From: Lepturacanthus savala
Taxonomy: Eukaryota; Chordata; Actinopteri; Scombriformes; Trichiuridae
Direction of reading: 5' to 3'
Assembly (NCBI GenBank): GCA_030544235.1
Contig: CM060481.1
Span: 17,413,392-17,477,391, forward strand
Length of the DNA: 64,000 bases
The notes below the pieces were generated by a model. It ran no database searches. It was given only the letters and a program-made list of their open reading frames with translations, and had not been told where the DNA came from. Of the stretch, positions 24,541-37,125 are shown one piece after another. Made by a program: the position numbers and the translations under genes. Each line of letters opens with the position of its first letter. The stretch's first letter is position 1.

Positions 24541-26138
24541 AAGCCAGAAGCTAGGGTCACTACTGTTACTGTGCCTGGATTGAACAAACAAGATGTAGTG
24601 AGTTAATTAGAGGTGAACAGAGCCCAGCTAACTGTTTCCTCCTGATTGCGGTCTTTGTGCTAAGATAAGCTGTTGACAGTAGCTTTGTGTTTAACCAAGA
24701 CATTAGAATGGTTAAATCTTCTTTAAGTATAGTTGTGACATCACAAGTCCACAGAAGTGGACGAATGAAGCATTTTGAAGCATGGGGCAGCATTTAAGTA
24801 ACACTTAGGCCTTCACTGTAATCAAATAGCAAAGCAAATTAAGAACAACTAGTTGTGGCAGGTTGATTACTAGGATTTGTCAGTCCAACACTTTAGTTGC
24901 TAAGAAAATTGAATATTTCAACCACAGCTATTAAAAATATTGTGGTTAATTTGGTGGCGTGGAGATGTTTTCCTATGTTGCATCAGAAGCTTGCATCGTA
25001 AACTGTTCTAACAGAAACTGGAAATTCCATTGTCAGAAGAGTATTGTCATTATCCACCAGAAAGTGAAAAGTGAAATTTTTCAATATGCCGTGCTGACCT
25101 AAGCGAGGGTTAGTTTGTGGTCATGCTCATGTGTGCATTCTGAGTCCAGAGGTATTTTCCCAGCATGTGACCCCGCTAAAATGAATGGTGTAGGCTATGT
25201 TTGTGAATGAATTACTGTGTGAATGGCAAGCGGTCACCGCCGGGCTAACAGCCTCTAACTGACAGTGGGCTCTGTGGCCTGTGTGACGCGGCGATGCTCC
25301 ACATGAAAAAAAAAGGCTCGATAGAGATCTGCAGAGGTAGTAAAGGCTGCCATGGTGACTGCTCAACCAGCAACAACAATAAGACAGGATGGCCACTGGG
25401 CATGGCCATTCTAAAGCTCCTGGCTCTAGAGACACACTGGATGAAATAAAAGCTAAAAACACACACTTCACATCCCATTAGACAGGGCCATTGTGACAGC
25501 TGACTGAGGGCCCAAAAGAGGTCAACTCCCCCTTGTGAACCAAAAGAGTGTATAAGAATGAGTAAACCGCATGAATTAGAAAACAAGCTTGCAAAGCCAA
25601 ACAGATGCTTAAACATGCATCCTTGATTTCAGGGTACGAATAATTCAATGAACTGTAATCCCATCTACTAGGAAACAGGTTGATTCAAATGGTAGACAGC
25701 AACTAAGTGAGATAATTTATTAGTTTAATATTTCTAAGACTGGTGTTTTATTTGACAGTTATAGTCATTTACTTTGCAGATGAAAATTGATTGGATCGGG
25801 AGCTGGAACAAAAGTATTACTCATCGTATGTGTACACTCACTGTGAACTTTATTAGCACCTGTGCAATCTAAAACAAGACCTCAGCTATAAATTCTACTT
25901 TTATGAAGCATCGTCAGTTTTTGTTGACATCACCAGAAAGGTGATTATTTTATTTTATGTTTATTATCAAAGTCATTGCAGGTGGTGGTGTACTGAAGTG
26001 TATTATATTAATAAGATGCAAGATGCAAAGGAAATAATTCCTAATATTTTCCCTCCCATGTGCATATAAATAGGCTGTACAAAATATTAGAAAAACTTTT
26101 CATTGTAAAATACTTAAATATAATCTTATTGTTGGTCG

Positions 26139-27450
26139 GTCATGACAACACAAGTAAACATGAAATGCAGTTTTTAAATGAAGGTTTTTATTATTAAGAG
26201 AGAGAATAAATCCCAACCTACATGCCCCTATGTGAAAATGTGATTTCCCCTAAACCTAATAACTGGTTAGACAATTAGCAGCAACAACTGCAATCAGGCG
26301 TTTATGATAACTTGCAATGAATTTTGGCCCACTCCTCTTCCCAGAAGTGTAATTCAGCCACATTGGAGGGTTTTGGAGCATGAACCAATGTTTTAAAGTC
26401 ATGCTACAGCATCTCAATAGGATTCAGGTCAGGGCATTAACCACTCCAAAGTCTTCATTTTGTTTTTCTTCAGCGGTGGTCTTGCTGGTGTGTTTTGGAT
26501 TATTGTCCAGCTCCAGAAGTTCATTTCAGTTTGAGGTTATGAACAGATGTCTGGACATTCTCCTTCAGGATTTTTTGGTAGACAGCAGAATTCATGGTTC
26601 CATTTATCACAGCGAGTCTTTCAGGTCTTGAAGCACCATAACAGCCCCAGGCCATCACACCACCACGAACACCATATTTTACTGTTGGTATGATGTTCTT
26701 TTTCTGAAATGCGACGTTACTTTTTCGCCAGATGTAATGGGACACACACTTTCCAAAAAGGTCAACTTTTGTCTCGTCAGACCACAGAGAATTTTCCCAA
26801 AGGTCTTGGGAATCATCAAGATGTTTTCTGGCAAAATTGAGACGAGCCTTAATTTTCTGTCTCAGCTGTGGTTTTCATCTTGGAAATCTACCATGCAGCC
26901 ATTTTCCCCTGTCTCTTTCTTATGATGGAGTCATGAGCACTGACCTTAACTGTGGCACGTGAGACCTACAGTTCTTTGGATGTTGTTGCGGAGTCTTTTG
27001 TGACCTCTTCGATAAGCCGTTGCTGCTCTTGGGGAAATTTCAGTTGGCCTGCCATTCCTGTGAAGGTTCACAACCGTTCCATGTTTTCACAATTTGTGAA
27101 TAATTATGGTTTAGAGTCCCAAAGCTCTAGAAATGGCTTTATACCCTTTTCCAGACTGATAGATGATTTTTTTAGACCTCAGCATAATGTCTAGCTTTTG
27201 AGGATCTTTTGGTCTACTTCACTTTGTCAGGCAGGTCCCATGTAGTGATTTCTTGAATGAGAACATGTGTGGCAGTAATCAGGCCTGGGTGTGGCTAGAG
27301 AAATTGAACTTGGGTGTAATAAACTACAGTTAATTTATGTTTTAACAGACGGCCATTCACTTTTTCACACAGGGCCATGTAGGTTTGGATTTTTAATAAT
27401 AAAAAACCTTCATTTAAAAACTGCATTTTATGTTCACTTGTCTTTGACTA
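26139..27450 (-). mobile_element. Tc1-like transposon, nearly full length but inactive
   Basis: Long terminal inverted repeats are visible. The left end reads ATGCAGTTTTTAAATGAAGG, then CCTACATG, and GTGTGAAAA-like sequence. The right end reads GTGAAAAAGT-like (reverse), CACACAGGGCCATGTAGG, then AACCTTCATTTAAAAACTGC. The transposase would be read on the minus strand. Recognisable pieces include WRKSN.AFQKKNIIPTVKYG and NGTMNSAVYQKILKENV. Frameshifts and stops break it into short frames. Length about 1.3 kb fits a shortened Tc1/mariner element with about 200-bp ends. Exact termini and the TA duplication are not resolved. Confidence 0.85.
26521..26745 (-). pseudogene. Tc1-like transposase fragment
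   Basis: Longest surviving open piece of the transposase, about 74 codons. It contains the typical SHYIWRKSN, VMAWGC(F/Y)GASRP and LAVINGTMNSAVYQ strings of the catalytic-domain region. Flanking pieces lie in other frames, so no functional transposase can be made. Confidence 0.85.
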
Positions 27451-27581
27451 ATATATAATTTGTTTGATGATATGAAACATTTAAGTGTGACAAACATGCT
27501 CTTGGAGGTTATTGGAAAGATTTTCATTTTATTTGACATTACAAAGACTAAACAATCAGCACTAATATGTAGATATATGCA

Positions 27582-27585
<4 letters not shown>

Positions 27586-27612
<27 letters not shown>
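27586..27612. repeat. (TA)n microsatellite
   Basis: Alternating TA between ACATA and CACAAAG. Confidence 0.9.
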
Positions 27613-27616
<4 letters not shown>

Positions 27617-28873
27617 AAGTAAATGCTGCTAATGATGCATTTATAGCATAATCATATCTTTTGCATAAAATGTATTGACCTATATTGTAATGACACTTTT
27701 CAGTTATTATACATTTGATTTTTATTTTAACATTTTGATTGGAACAATTATATATACTGTTGAGTGATTTGATTTTTTCGCAGCAAGCATCAGATTTAAT
27801 TATATCACCATGTATTTATAAAACCGTTATATACAAAGTAACAATAGTTGTCAAATAGCGTGAATGTCATACCATAAAATAAATATTATGTGAAAAAGAA
27901 GTATAAAGAAGCATTAAACAAGAACCTAAGAAATTGACATTGTGTCATTGCTCTGGATGTTGGCCATTTAAACATTTACACTTCTTACTCATAACATGAC
28001 TCCTCACTGACAGAGAGTGTACGATAACGGGATTGAAGTGGTGCTCAGAGCGTCTAATAGCATTATGTAGAAATAACATGTTATAAGTAAATGTTTAAAT
28101 TGTGGTTGTCAATAAAATGTATGGAGATTGTAGAAAGTAAATGAAGTCTATTTAATTACTGTACTATATTTAACAGGTCTACTGACAGTTGACTTTCATA
28201 ATAGATTGCCATCTGAACAATAGCACACAGCAGTGATTAACCTGTACAGTTATTTTAGGAGGTTTGGGGAATCTGTTGGGCATATGTAGTTTAAATGTGG
28301 ATTCACACACACATTCTACACGAGAAGATACACACACACAGGAGTCCCTGGCCTGCTGTTCTGCGGTCCATATGTTTGTGTATCTAACACGTGAAAGTCC
28401 AGCACATTGCTAAGATCACAGCAGTCTGCTTCACCTCCCACCCAGTCATCCCACATCTGTCCTCCTGTCCCTGTGTGCTATGGAGCTCTGGGACAGCAGG
28501 GCCGCTGAAGGGGGTCCAACAGCATGCTCCATCAGTGGTCGAGAAAAGGTCGGCGGTGATGGCCGAGGGTTGTTTATTGATGCAGCGCGAAAGTGTACAA
28601 GGGAGCGAGAGACCTGGAAGAGGTGGACAGGGTGTTACGTTGGGGGGGAATGTGGTGTGAAAATAAACGAAGCCGACTGCAAACAGTGGCGCCAACAATG
28701 GCGTGTCAGATCCAGGTCTGTCCCAGGATTTATGTGCCTTCTGTATAAACATTGAAGAATTGTCTGCTTTCTGAACTCATCCCTTCCAACAGGTTGGCCT
28801 CTGGGATGGACGACCACAGAGTTAACATCACCAGAACGTCTCACAGAATTACAGACAGACGAAGGCGAAACTA

Positions 28874-28878
<5 letters not shown>

Positions 28879-28921
<43 letters not shown>
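28879..28921. repeat. (CA)n microsatellite
   Basis: About 21 uninterrupted CA units. Confidence 0.95.
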
Positions 28922-28923
<2 letters not shown>

Positions 28924-31900
28924 CTACTGAAACCTTGCCCTCGCCTTGGACCTCTGGACTCTATTCCCTGGAGTCTAAACCAAAACAATCAAACCACTAA
29001 CTCAGGAAAGCCAACATCTGTCTCACATCCATCACCTTTACTAGCCACGACCAGTGCCCAGAAATACTCTGACATGCACATTCTAAAGACACAAGCCCAG
29101 TTCTAGATATATTATCATCAAAATGTTTTGGAAAGCAAAAGCTCACAAATGAGGTGGACATCTTATCTTGCGCATTTATGTTTGTGTTTGGCACATATAT
29201 CATCTTCACCCTGACTCACTGTGACATATCCCAGCACTGTTGTGTCACCAGGCTGAGGTCCACTTCAGGACAAAGTTGCACCATGATGGAGCGAGTGGAA
29301 AACACGTTGAAACTTTGAGGCTTTGGAGCTTGTCGGACTTAATGTTTTCTCTGCGGCTCTCACGCCGATGGATTGTTTTCCATGGATGCAGACCAAAAGA
29401 TAAAGATGTGACCTCTCAGTGGACCACCATTTCTATGAGACTGTCATCACGAAGGCATTCACTCACTTAGCATTCCAGCTGCCCTGGAAAATTTCAGTGC
29501 AAATATAGTCTTTGAGCATTGCAAGAGAAAAGCTCTTGGAAAATTAACTTACTCCTAAAATTGCAATTGAATGAGGCATTTTTTTTTACATTGTGACTGT
29601 GAATTTATATCTATTATTGAAGCCTGGTGCAGTAATTATCACAGAAGGAATTTGTAAATTGAAATTTTGAAATTAGTTTTTTGTTATGTTTTCACCAATT
29701 AAATAATTGCGACCTCATGAATAATGTACAGTATATGAGAAGTAACTCAAGTTACTAACAAAGAAATCCAGCAGTAGCAAATCCTAAGTGTTAAGACCAT
29801 TTTATTTATGTGATCCACAGCAATGAAAACCAGTGACCGTTAGTGATGTAATATATCATAAACGGCCTGAATCCGCTCTCAGCTTATATGGTTGAGTGAA
29901 GGTAGAAGGGCACTGGTTACGACCGCAGATTAGCTGTGGATTTAAACAGAAGTCTAGTTGTGTGCTCTATCTATGGCACATGTGTGTACACACCCGTGAG
30001 TCCTCAGCGTGAAAGGCCTATGTGTCTGGGCGTCAGTGACTTAATGACACCACTTACAGGCCTAATTCACACTCAGGTTCTTGTGAATGTTTGAAAAAAA
30101 GAAACACGCAAGGAAGTCCTACCAACAGAGAATCAGTTGTGTCAGTCAGGTTGGAGGAGAAGACTTTTAGGGCTCACGTTTTACCTTCTTTGATCCTTCC
30201 TCTGGGTTAAAACAGCATTCTGTTTATTCTTTTATCCAGCGGGCATCATTTGGCATATTTTCACGTCAACAACCTGAAATGTGACACCTTTCAAAAACGG
30301 AATATTTTTCAGACCCAAACATGGCTCCTGAACTACATGCGTAGCGAGGTAATTCGGGACAAAGATGGCAAACATACCCTAAGGAAAGGAGCCGGAGAAT
30401 CCCAGAGTGATACAGGGGTTGCAGGGTGGAGAGAAACTAAAACCGGACAGGGCAGAGCCACACACATCTTTCCACTCCCGTGTTTTCATTTAAGCTCCAT
30501 TCGTCTCACAGGAAATGCCCTCTGCCGTTTCCATGCTGGACATTTTCTTCTTCTATGGTAAAAGCCAAGCAGACTAATAATATCACCACAACAAAAACGA
30601 CAGAGTATATGAACACTGGTTTCCAGCTTTAGTTTGTGTCCTAGAATCATCCCATAACCTATGAAAAGTGATAGTGCAGTCTGTGGTTGTCACTATTGTC
30701 GATTAAATAATAAGTAAAAGTCTCTATCAAACCTGGAGCAATTATCAGCAAAAGTATTCCCATTTTTAAATCTATTCCTATTTGAGATTTGTCAGCTGTT
30801 TCGATATGGTGCCTTTTGGCACCATATTGTGCTTAGATAACTTGCACTTAAGCAACATTGTTATGCCATAAAATAACTTGGGATCATGATTCAGATCCTG
30901 TGTTCCACAAGCCACAAACCACTGCCCAGGCATCTGATATTTACTGTGGTAAGTTCACACGCAATGTAGCACAATACACGGAAACCCATGTCTCCTGAGT
31001 CTCATGATATCACCTTTGAATATAAGCATCAATGGAGCCTGAATTATTAGGACCCTAAAAGCTCTGGACATCCAGGCTTGTGTGGCAGTCCTTGTCAGTG
31101 CATCAGCACTCAAAAATCTCAGTTATTGTTCTCCTGAAGTCAGACACTCAGGGAACCTTTTTGGTCATTTCCGTGCCAGCGATTTGCCTCGTCACATTCT
31201 CCATTGTATTGCTCGTGTCACAAAGACAATATGACCACGCTTGATGCATGTGGGGACTCACAGGCAATTTTAAATAATCATGAACGCGGCAGGACAGCTT
31301 CATTGTCAAGGCAACCACGGCCCGGGGGAAGCGTGCTGTCGGCTGCATGACCTCCTGTGCTTTGCTGTCTCTTGCGGTGCGTTGGTTTAGTAGGGAATCC
31401 GAATGGAAGCCCTAAATCCCATTTAATCTGTCACAGCGCTGGGAGAGCTGGGCACTCCAAAGCCACGCTATCTGATCATCAGCTTTGTACTGGTCTGCTG
31501 CCGGCAGCCCTGCTGAGACACAAACATCCTGTTTATAGAGGGAGTGGGAAAACGAGAAAAAGAGAGAAAGAGAAATACCAATGTAAATTGACAGTAAAAG
31601 AAGTCGTGAAGGTACTGACTGTGCAAATATGCAATAAAAGTCTCATACAAGTACCCACAGTAGGACACAGTGTTTACTGAAACTAAATTTATTTTATTGC
31701 AGGAAAATCTCGGCGTAGACAGTTGAGTCACATTAGTATTGGTGCAGAAATATAAGGACAAAGAGAGCAGCCAGCAGACTGAAAATTAGTTTAATTATGA
31801 TTTCACACAGCACTGCTAGTAATCTTTTTCTTCATTTTCCTTCAGTCAGACACAAGTCACACATGTAGAACTAACAGAGGAATGCTGTCCAAATCCTCTC

Positions 31901-33499
31901 AGAATAAGCAACCACAATTAAACTTAGTGGGGTTTTTTTTTTGTTTTTTGGACACTTGATTCCTCAGAGTGTTGATGTAATGTAGGAAAATAGTTTTCTG
32001 CAATGTTGAAGTTCTTAGTTCCTGAGTCAAACCGTGCACATGACAGCATTGCCCCCTTGTGGAACGGTGGTTAAAGTGTTGTAACCTCTAATCATATACA
32101 GTTAAACTAGACAGGCAGACTTAACTATAAGTGTAAAAGAGATCATCTTTGGAATGCTGGCCCGATTGATTCTTTAAGAACAGGGAATCTGAGCAGTGAG
32201 AAGGGAACAGAATTCAACCTGGAACTCATGGATGGGTGAGTACAGGTGTGTGTGTGTGTGTATGTGTGTGTGTGGTTCTGAGGGAAACAAAGTTAAATTA
32301 AATAAACTAGTTAAATTAAATATGTCCATTTGGTTATACAAAGAAAGTGAACTTGTTACAAAGGATGAAAATAAACACCAAGCAATTGGTGGCCTGAACA
32401 AACTCTGATAACGGAGCCCTCTTATGGCCAAGTAGCTTAGCTGCAGTAAAACAACCACATGATCAGATATGACAAATCGCCTGAATAAGTTTATTAAGTT
32501 AGCAGATAATCATCAAAACATCCAAACCCCAGCATTATGTGCTTATTCACAACATAGGACTCTCATATCTTCAAAAACATAAGCTAAAAATATTGCCAAC
32601 TTATGCATGAAAGCACAAAACAGGCAGGCATACATGCTGCCCATCCAAGGAAAAAATGGCAGAATGAAAATTAATTTTGCCTGATGTATGTATGACATTA
32701 TCAACTAAGCAAAGTGTTTGGAGTTGGATGAAGTTGACCAGAAGTGGTCTGTCAGAATCTGGCTATTTTACAATTGCTAACACATAAGAAGTTTCTGAAG
32801 GGGCTTTTGTTTGTGGATTCCCTCCACTCCTATCACCACAGTCTGCAAACCTGTCTCAGTGACTGTTTAGTTGCCCAGCACAACAAGGATAGGTGTTTTT
32901 GTGGATTTATTTTTTTCCAGACCCCACTGGGTGGATTGTTAATTACTCCCTGATTAGGGCTTTGTGAGCCTTAAAGCGTTCCTGTAGTTTGGCTGATCCT
33001 CCTTGAAAGTTTGTCACTATGTTGGTTAGGATCTCAAAGGGCTTTCCTTGGTGTGTGATAAAAGGGTATAGAGCCATCAAAAAGTTCTATATGCTCCAAC
33101 AGCTGGAGATGCATACACCTCATCTTCATGCATTTAAAGATTATCCCCCACCACTTTTATGTCTGCCAGCCCACTCTGATGTTGTAAGGGCTGATGCAGA
33201 CCACTCCCGTAGACCGGAACAGTGGCTTGTACAGACAAAGCCATACAGGGGTAAATCTGACATCTGAGTCACTGGGTAGCCACTTGCAGGATTCATCCTT
33301 TTCAGCTGACCAAACACTCATTCAGGTCTGGAGTGTAGGAGCTTAGCATCATATTCTCAGATTGGTAATGTGGGTTTTTGGATCTAAGATTATAGGATGC
33401 ATGGCGTCTGGATCCAAACTTTCTGTTCTCCACAGTTGTCCTCCAACTCTTATCGGTCCAATGCAGCATCATACTCATGAGCAAGTGTGTATAGGAGAC

Positions 33500-34110
33500 T
33501 TTGTTTGGAGATGGTCTCACCAGCAGCTGGGGATCATACCTCTTCCTGGAAACTATCCTCTTGTGCTTGTTTCAGGACCTGCTGCTCTGCTGCCGAAACA
33601 TCTGAAGCAATCTTTGTAGAATTCCCTCGGTCGCCCCAAGAATGAAATGGCCTTAATGAACTCAACTCAGCAGTTAATGTTGGAGATGGACATTGTGTTC
33701 TGGTTACTGTAGGTGTTGGTTCCACAGAATACCATCTTCCTTAATGCATCCTCATCTTCTTCTTGGGCTTTTTCTCTCTGTAGTGTTGGCCAGGTGTCTG
33801 GATGCTGGAGAAGAAACCATGGACCCTGACTCCAATGTTTTGGATGACTCAGTTTGTGGAGGGTCTTTCCTTGTTGACTGGGTTTTCTGTGGTACTGACA
33901 ACATCTGAAGCAGTCATGGTAGGATTCTTTGCTCATTGGTGGGCCCAAGAAGGAACTGGTGGGTGGCCTTAATGAGCTCACCCCAGCAGTGACTGGAACC
34001 AGGGCCCTCGGTTTCTTTCTTCTCCAGCACCCACAACTATGGCCAACTCTGCATATGAAGATGACGCAGATGTCATTACCAACTACGGCAAGTGTACTAG
34101 GACAAACTTA
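33500..34110. repeat. Local direct and inverted repeat cluster
   Basis: Two diverged direct copies about 302 bp apart: 33597-33684 and 33899-33998, both with ACATCTGAAGCA, CCCAAGAA and GGCCTTAATGA. An inverted pair overlaps them: 33788-33833 (GGATGCTGGAGAAGAAACC) pairs with 33995-34043 (GGTTTCTTTCTTCTCCAGCA). Beyond the pair, both sides carry related GAAGATGA-type sequence. This could be a decayed transposon with internal palindromes, or remnants of a duplicated, inverted exon. I do not recognise the family. Confidence 0.55.
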
Positions 34111-35808
34111 AGAGAAAACTTACATCTGAGTAAGGAGCTTAACAACAATTATAAACAGAATAGAGTAGACTTTCCTACAATTAGATTATATAGTAGAAAT
34201 ATAATACCATGTAGCAGCATTATCAAAGTAGTGAAACCTTACAGCAACAGGAGTCTTCATTACTTATTTTTAGGATGTAAAGTGTAAAGAATGTGGGGTT
34301 AGTGTTGTTATGCCCATATTGTAGTTACTGTGCAATATAACAGAAGATACCAAATGAGCACATTTTGAGAAATATATAGCCTAAAATACATGACACTGTG
34401 TTCACACATGCATTGACTGAATGCAGCACTTGAACCACTTTAATTTTCTTACTTATTAAAAGTATTATTGCAATTACCTTTTATGAAATTAAACCACCAT
34501 TCTTATCATAAAGAGCAAAACACAATGATACATATAGAACATGTTCATGTTGTCATATGATTTGCTCATGATTTTGTCATCACAGACAAACTGGCAGTGG
34601 TAAATCCAGGTCGGCTGATGACCATATGCTCTGTGAAGAAAGGAAAGAGAAAGAAGTGTTGACCAGCCAAACACATGGAAAGGGCACATGTCATTCCCAG
34701 GAAGTAAAGTGAGGAATGAGGAAATGACATCATAAGTTGATTCCTTTCCAAGATGTCATGTATTAAAATGATTAAATTATATTTTCAGTTAATGTGGATA
34801 TGAAGATACCCAATTATCATTCTATTCTGTATTCAGTTTTATCGAAATGTTTCAAGACAGAATTGAACACATTTTGCTGTCACATATGGATGATAGCTCA
34901 ATTTGTGGCAGACTCTCATGACAACTCAGTGGATTCCATGGTGACTCATACACATATTTTCAGAAGTCCAGGAAAAGGTCAAACCCCCGTACAACTTGTT
35001 CACATTGAGCAGGAAGGAAAGAAAGACATGACGTCTTTGCAGTTGTTACTGTAAGCAGATTCTAAACTGAATATTTGTCATCACCCCTCACATTCAGTCG
35101 TCTAACCATCCTAAACACCCATTTATTACCACCACTCAAACGCTCATAACTCACAGGAGAGTTAGTTAATTTGGAACCTGCTCCAATCATCGTTACTTTA
35201 ATTTGTGAATGTTTACAAGTCTGAGTTTGTCTTCTCTTCACATGCCTGCATTCCTTTGACTTCCTGCTCCCTTTTAAGTGGGTAATTCATTGAGGATCTA
35301 AATGCAACTAACACTTGGTCTAATAAACCACAGGCTGAAAAATGAAGACAACCATGATGGAATGTGGTACTTATCAGTTCTCACATAACACTTTATCATA
35401 CCAGACCATCCCACAGAACATACAGTATACTTAATGTACATAATAAAACAAGGGAAGAAAGGAAAAGATGGCATTTAAGGAGAAACACATGGGCGGATTT
35501 GCCTCTTACGCTCATTCTAAAACTGAAATTAGCTGGCAAGCAAAAACCTTGCTTCACATCCGCCTTTCCTCTCTTGGAAAACAGGTAGTGGTGCCTACCA
35601 CTGCAGGGTGTCATGGGTTCCAATGGGTCAGTTTAGTTCCTCATGATACGCCACAAATTATTCTCTATTATCATCACATGCATTGTGTCTCCATACTGCA
35701 GCTTGTGAACTGCAGACTTCACTGCAGTTAAGAGGATATGAACAACTGTTTGGATGCTGAAAGTTGTATTATAATAATAACCAACTTTAAGATAAAACAC
35801 CAGTGTTG

Positions 35809-36425
35809 GGAGTAACATGTTACAATGGAATGAATTCCTGTATTGATTTTTTCTGTAAGGCAGTAATGTAAGGCAATACAAAAAAAAGTAAAATTTTAAT
35901 TGCTACAAATGTCAGTAATGTGCTTTACAATGCATTTTTAACCTGGATTGAAGTGGTAGTTTTTCTTTTGTTTTTCTTCATACCAATTTGCCACAAGATC
36001 AGCAGCAGAGAAACGTCAAAGCAAAAATGTTTCACTTCCTTTTCCTTTTGGCTCGTCAGACAGAAGATCGAGATGAGTGAACCTGCAGAAATGTCGGATA
36101 GCACATTCTCCAGATGGGCGCACGCTCTCCTGCTCTGAGATTCTTCAGCCTCAAGGGGTTAGAAGACTTGTGTTGGATTGTGTTGTTGTAGACATGAGAA
36201 CCATTTACAACAGTGGAATCACAAGCTTTTCCAAAACTGCAAGATCCCTGTTGTGATTCGCACCAATAATGACAAAGGTGAACTATATTTAGATTGCCAA
36301 GACCATAATTCCAGTTATTTTGGTGAGAGTAACTTAATAGTAATGCAGTAATGGTGTAATGCTTTACATTTTTAAATGCAGTAATATTGTAATGTAATAA
36401 ATTAGTTGGAAATAATGTGTTACCG
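35809..36425 (-). mobile_element. Dispersed repeat copy B (partner of 20.75 kb)
   Basis: Begins CCAGTGTTGGGAGTAACATG and has TAATGCAGTAATGG-type ends on the right. The reverse complement of 35990-36175 matches copy A closely across two blocks, joined here with about 200 bp less between them. An extra segment at 36180-36300 has no partner in copy A. Non-autonomous. Confidence 0.6.
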
Positions 36426-37007
36426 TTTTGACGTATATTACCTAATACTGTAAGATGAATCGTGTGCCATATAAAAACATGACTCAGTATGAAAAAAATA
36501 TTACAAGTATCTACTATAAAAGGTAAAAAACATGCAAATGTGTCAATTAAATGTATTTAGCTGACTATGTAGGTATCTCAGTGTAGCTATGCTTAATATA
36601 CTTTAAATAAGTCACTAAACCAATACAAAAATACAACATTTTTAATGATGCTTATTCTTTGTAATGAGTATGAGACTAGTGAGTATGAAATAGTGAAAAA
36701 GTAACAAAACAATCCAAACTCTAGGTTCAAATTTTTGCATTTTTGTGTTTTCGACTATATTACGTAGTTATTAGTGGATGGAATTTATTAAGCTGATTTT
36801 GTCCTTGTGATCCATTCAATCTGTAAGGATTCTGATCATATTGTGTTGAAAGCTGTTGAAAAAGTTACTGTAAGTAAACCTTAAGCTGGGATTTCTAAGC
36901 CATCCAGGAAGCATTAAAGGTGCTATAGATGAACAGTCACGTGAGCAAGCCCATCTGTGGAGGAAAACTGTGTGATCGGGTTGAAAGCTCTGGGAAAAGC
37001 TAGTAAG

Positions 37008-37125
37008 TGGAACAGGATAGTTGCCTCACAGTAAAAAGATCTTGGGTTCAAGTCCCAGCTGGTCAAAGTCCTTTCTGTGTGGTGTTTGCATGTGGTCCCT
37101 GTGTTTCTGCTGGTGATCTGATTTA
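37008..37125 (+). mobile_element. Fragment of the same tRNA-derived SINE-like family
   Basis: GTTGCCTCACAGTAAAAAGA, then GGGTTCAAGTCCCAGCTGG (a B-box-like string) and a GTTTGCATGTGGTCCCTGTG stretch. This corresponds to the first half of the 43.2 kb copy. Confidence 0.6.

Noticed and set aside
28384..28755. Overlapping open frames on both strands near 28.5 kb
   Set aside because: Both strands are open over a GC-richer patch, neither has splice signals or recognisable motifs.
37040..37065. tRNA-like B box GGTTCAAGTCCC
   Set aside because: It belongs to a SINE-like fragment. No tRNA cloverleaf can be drawn around it.
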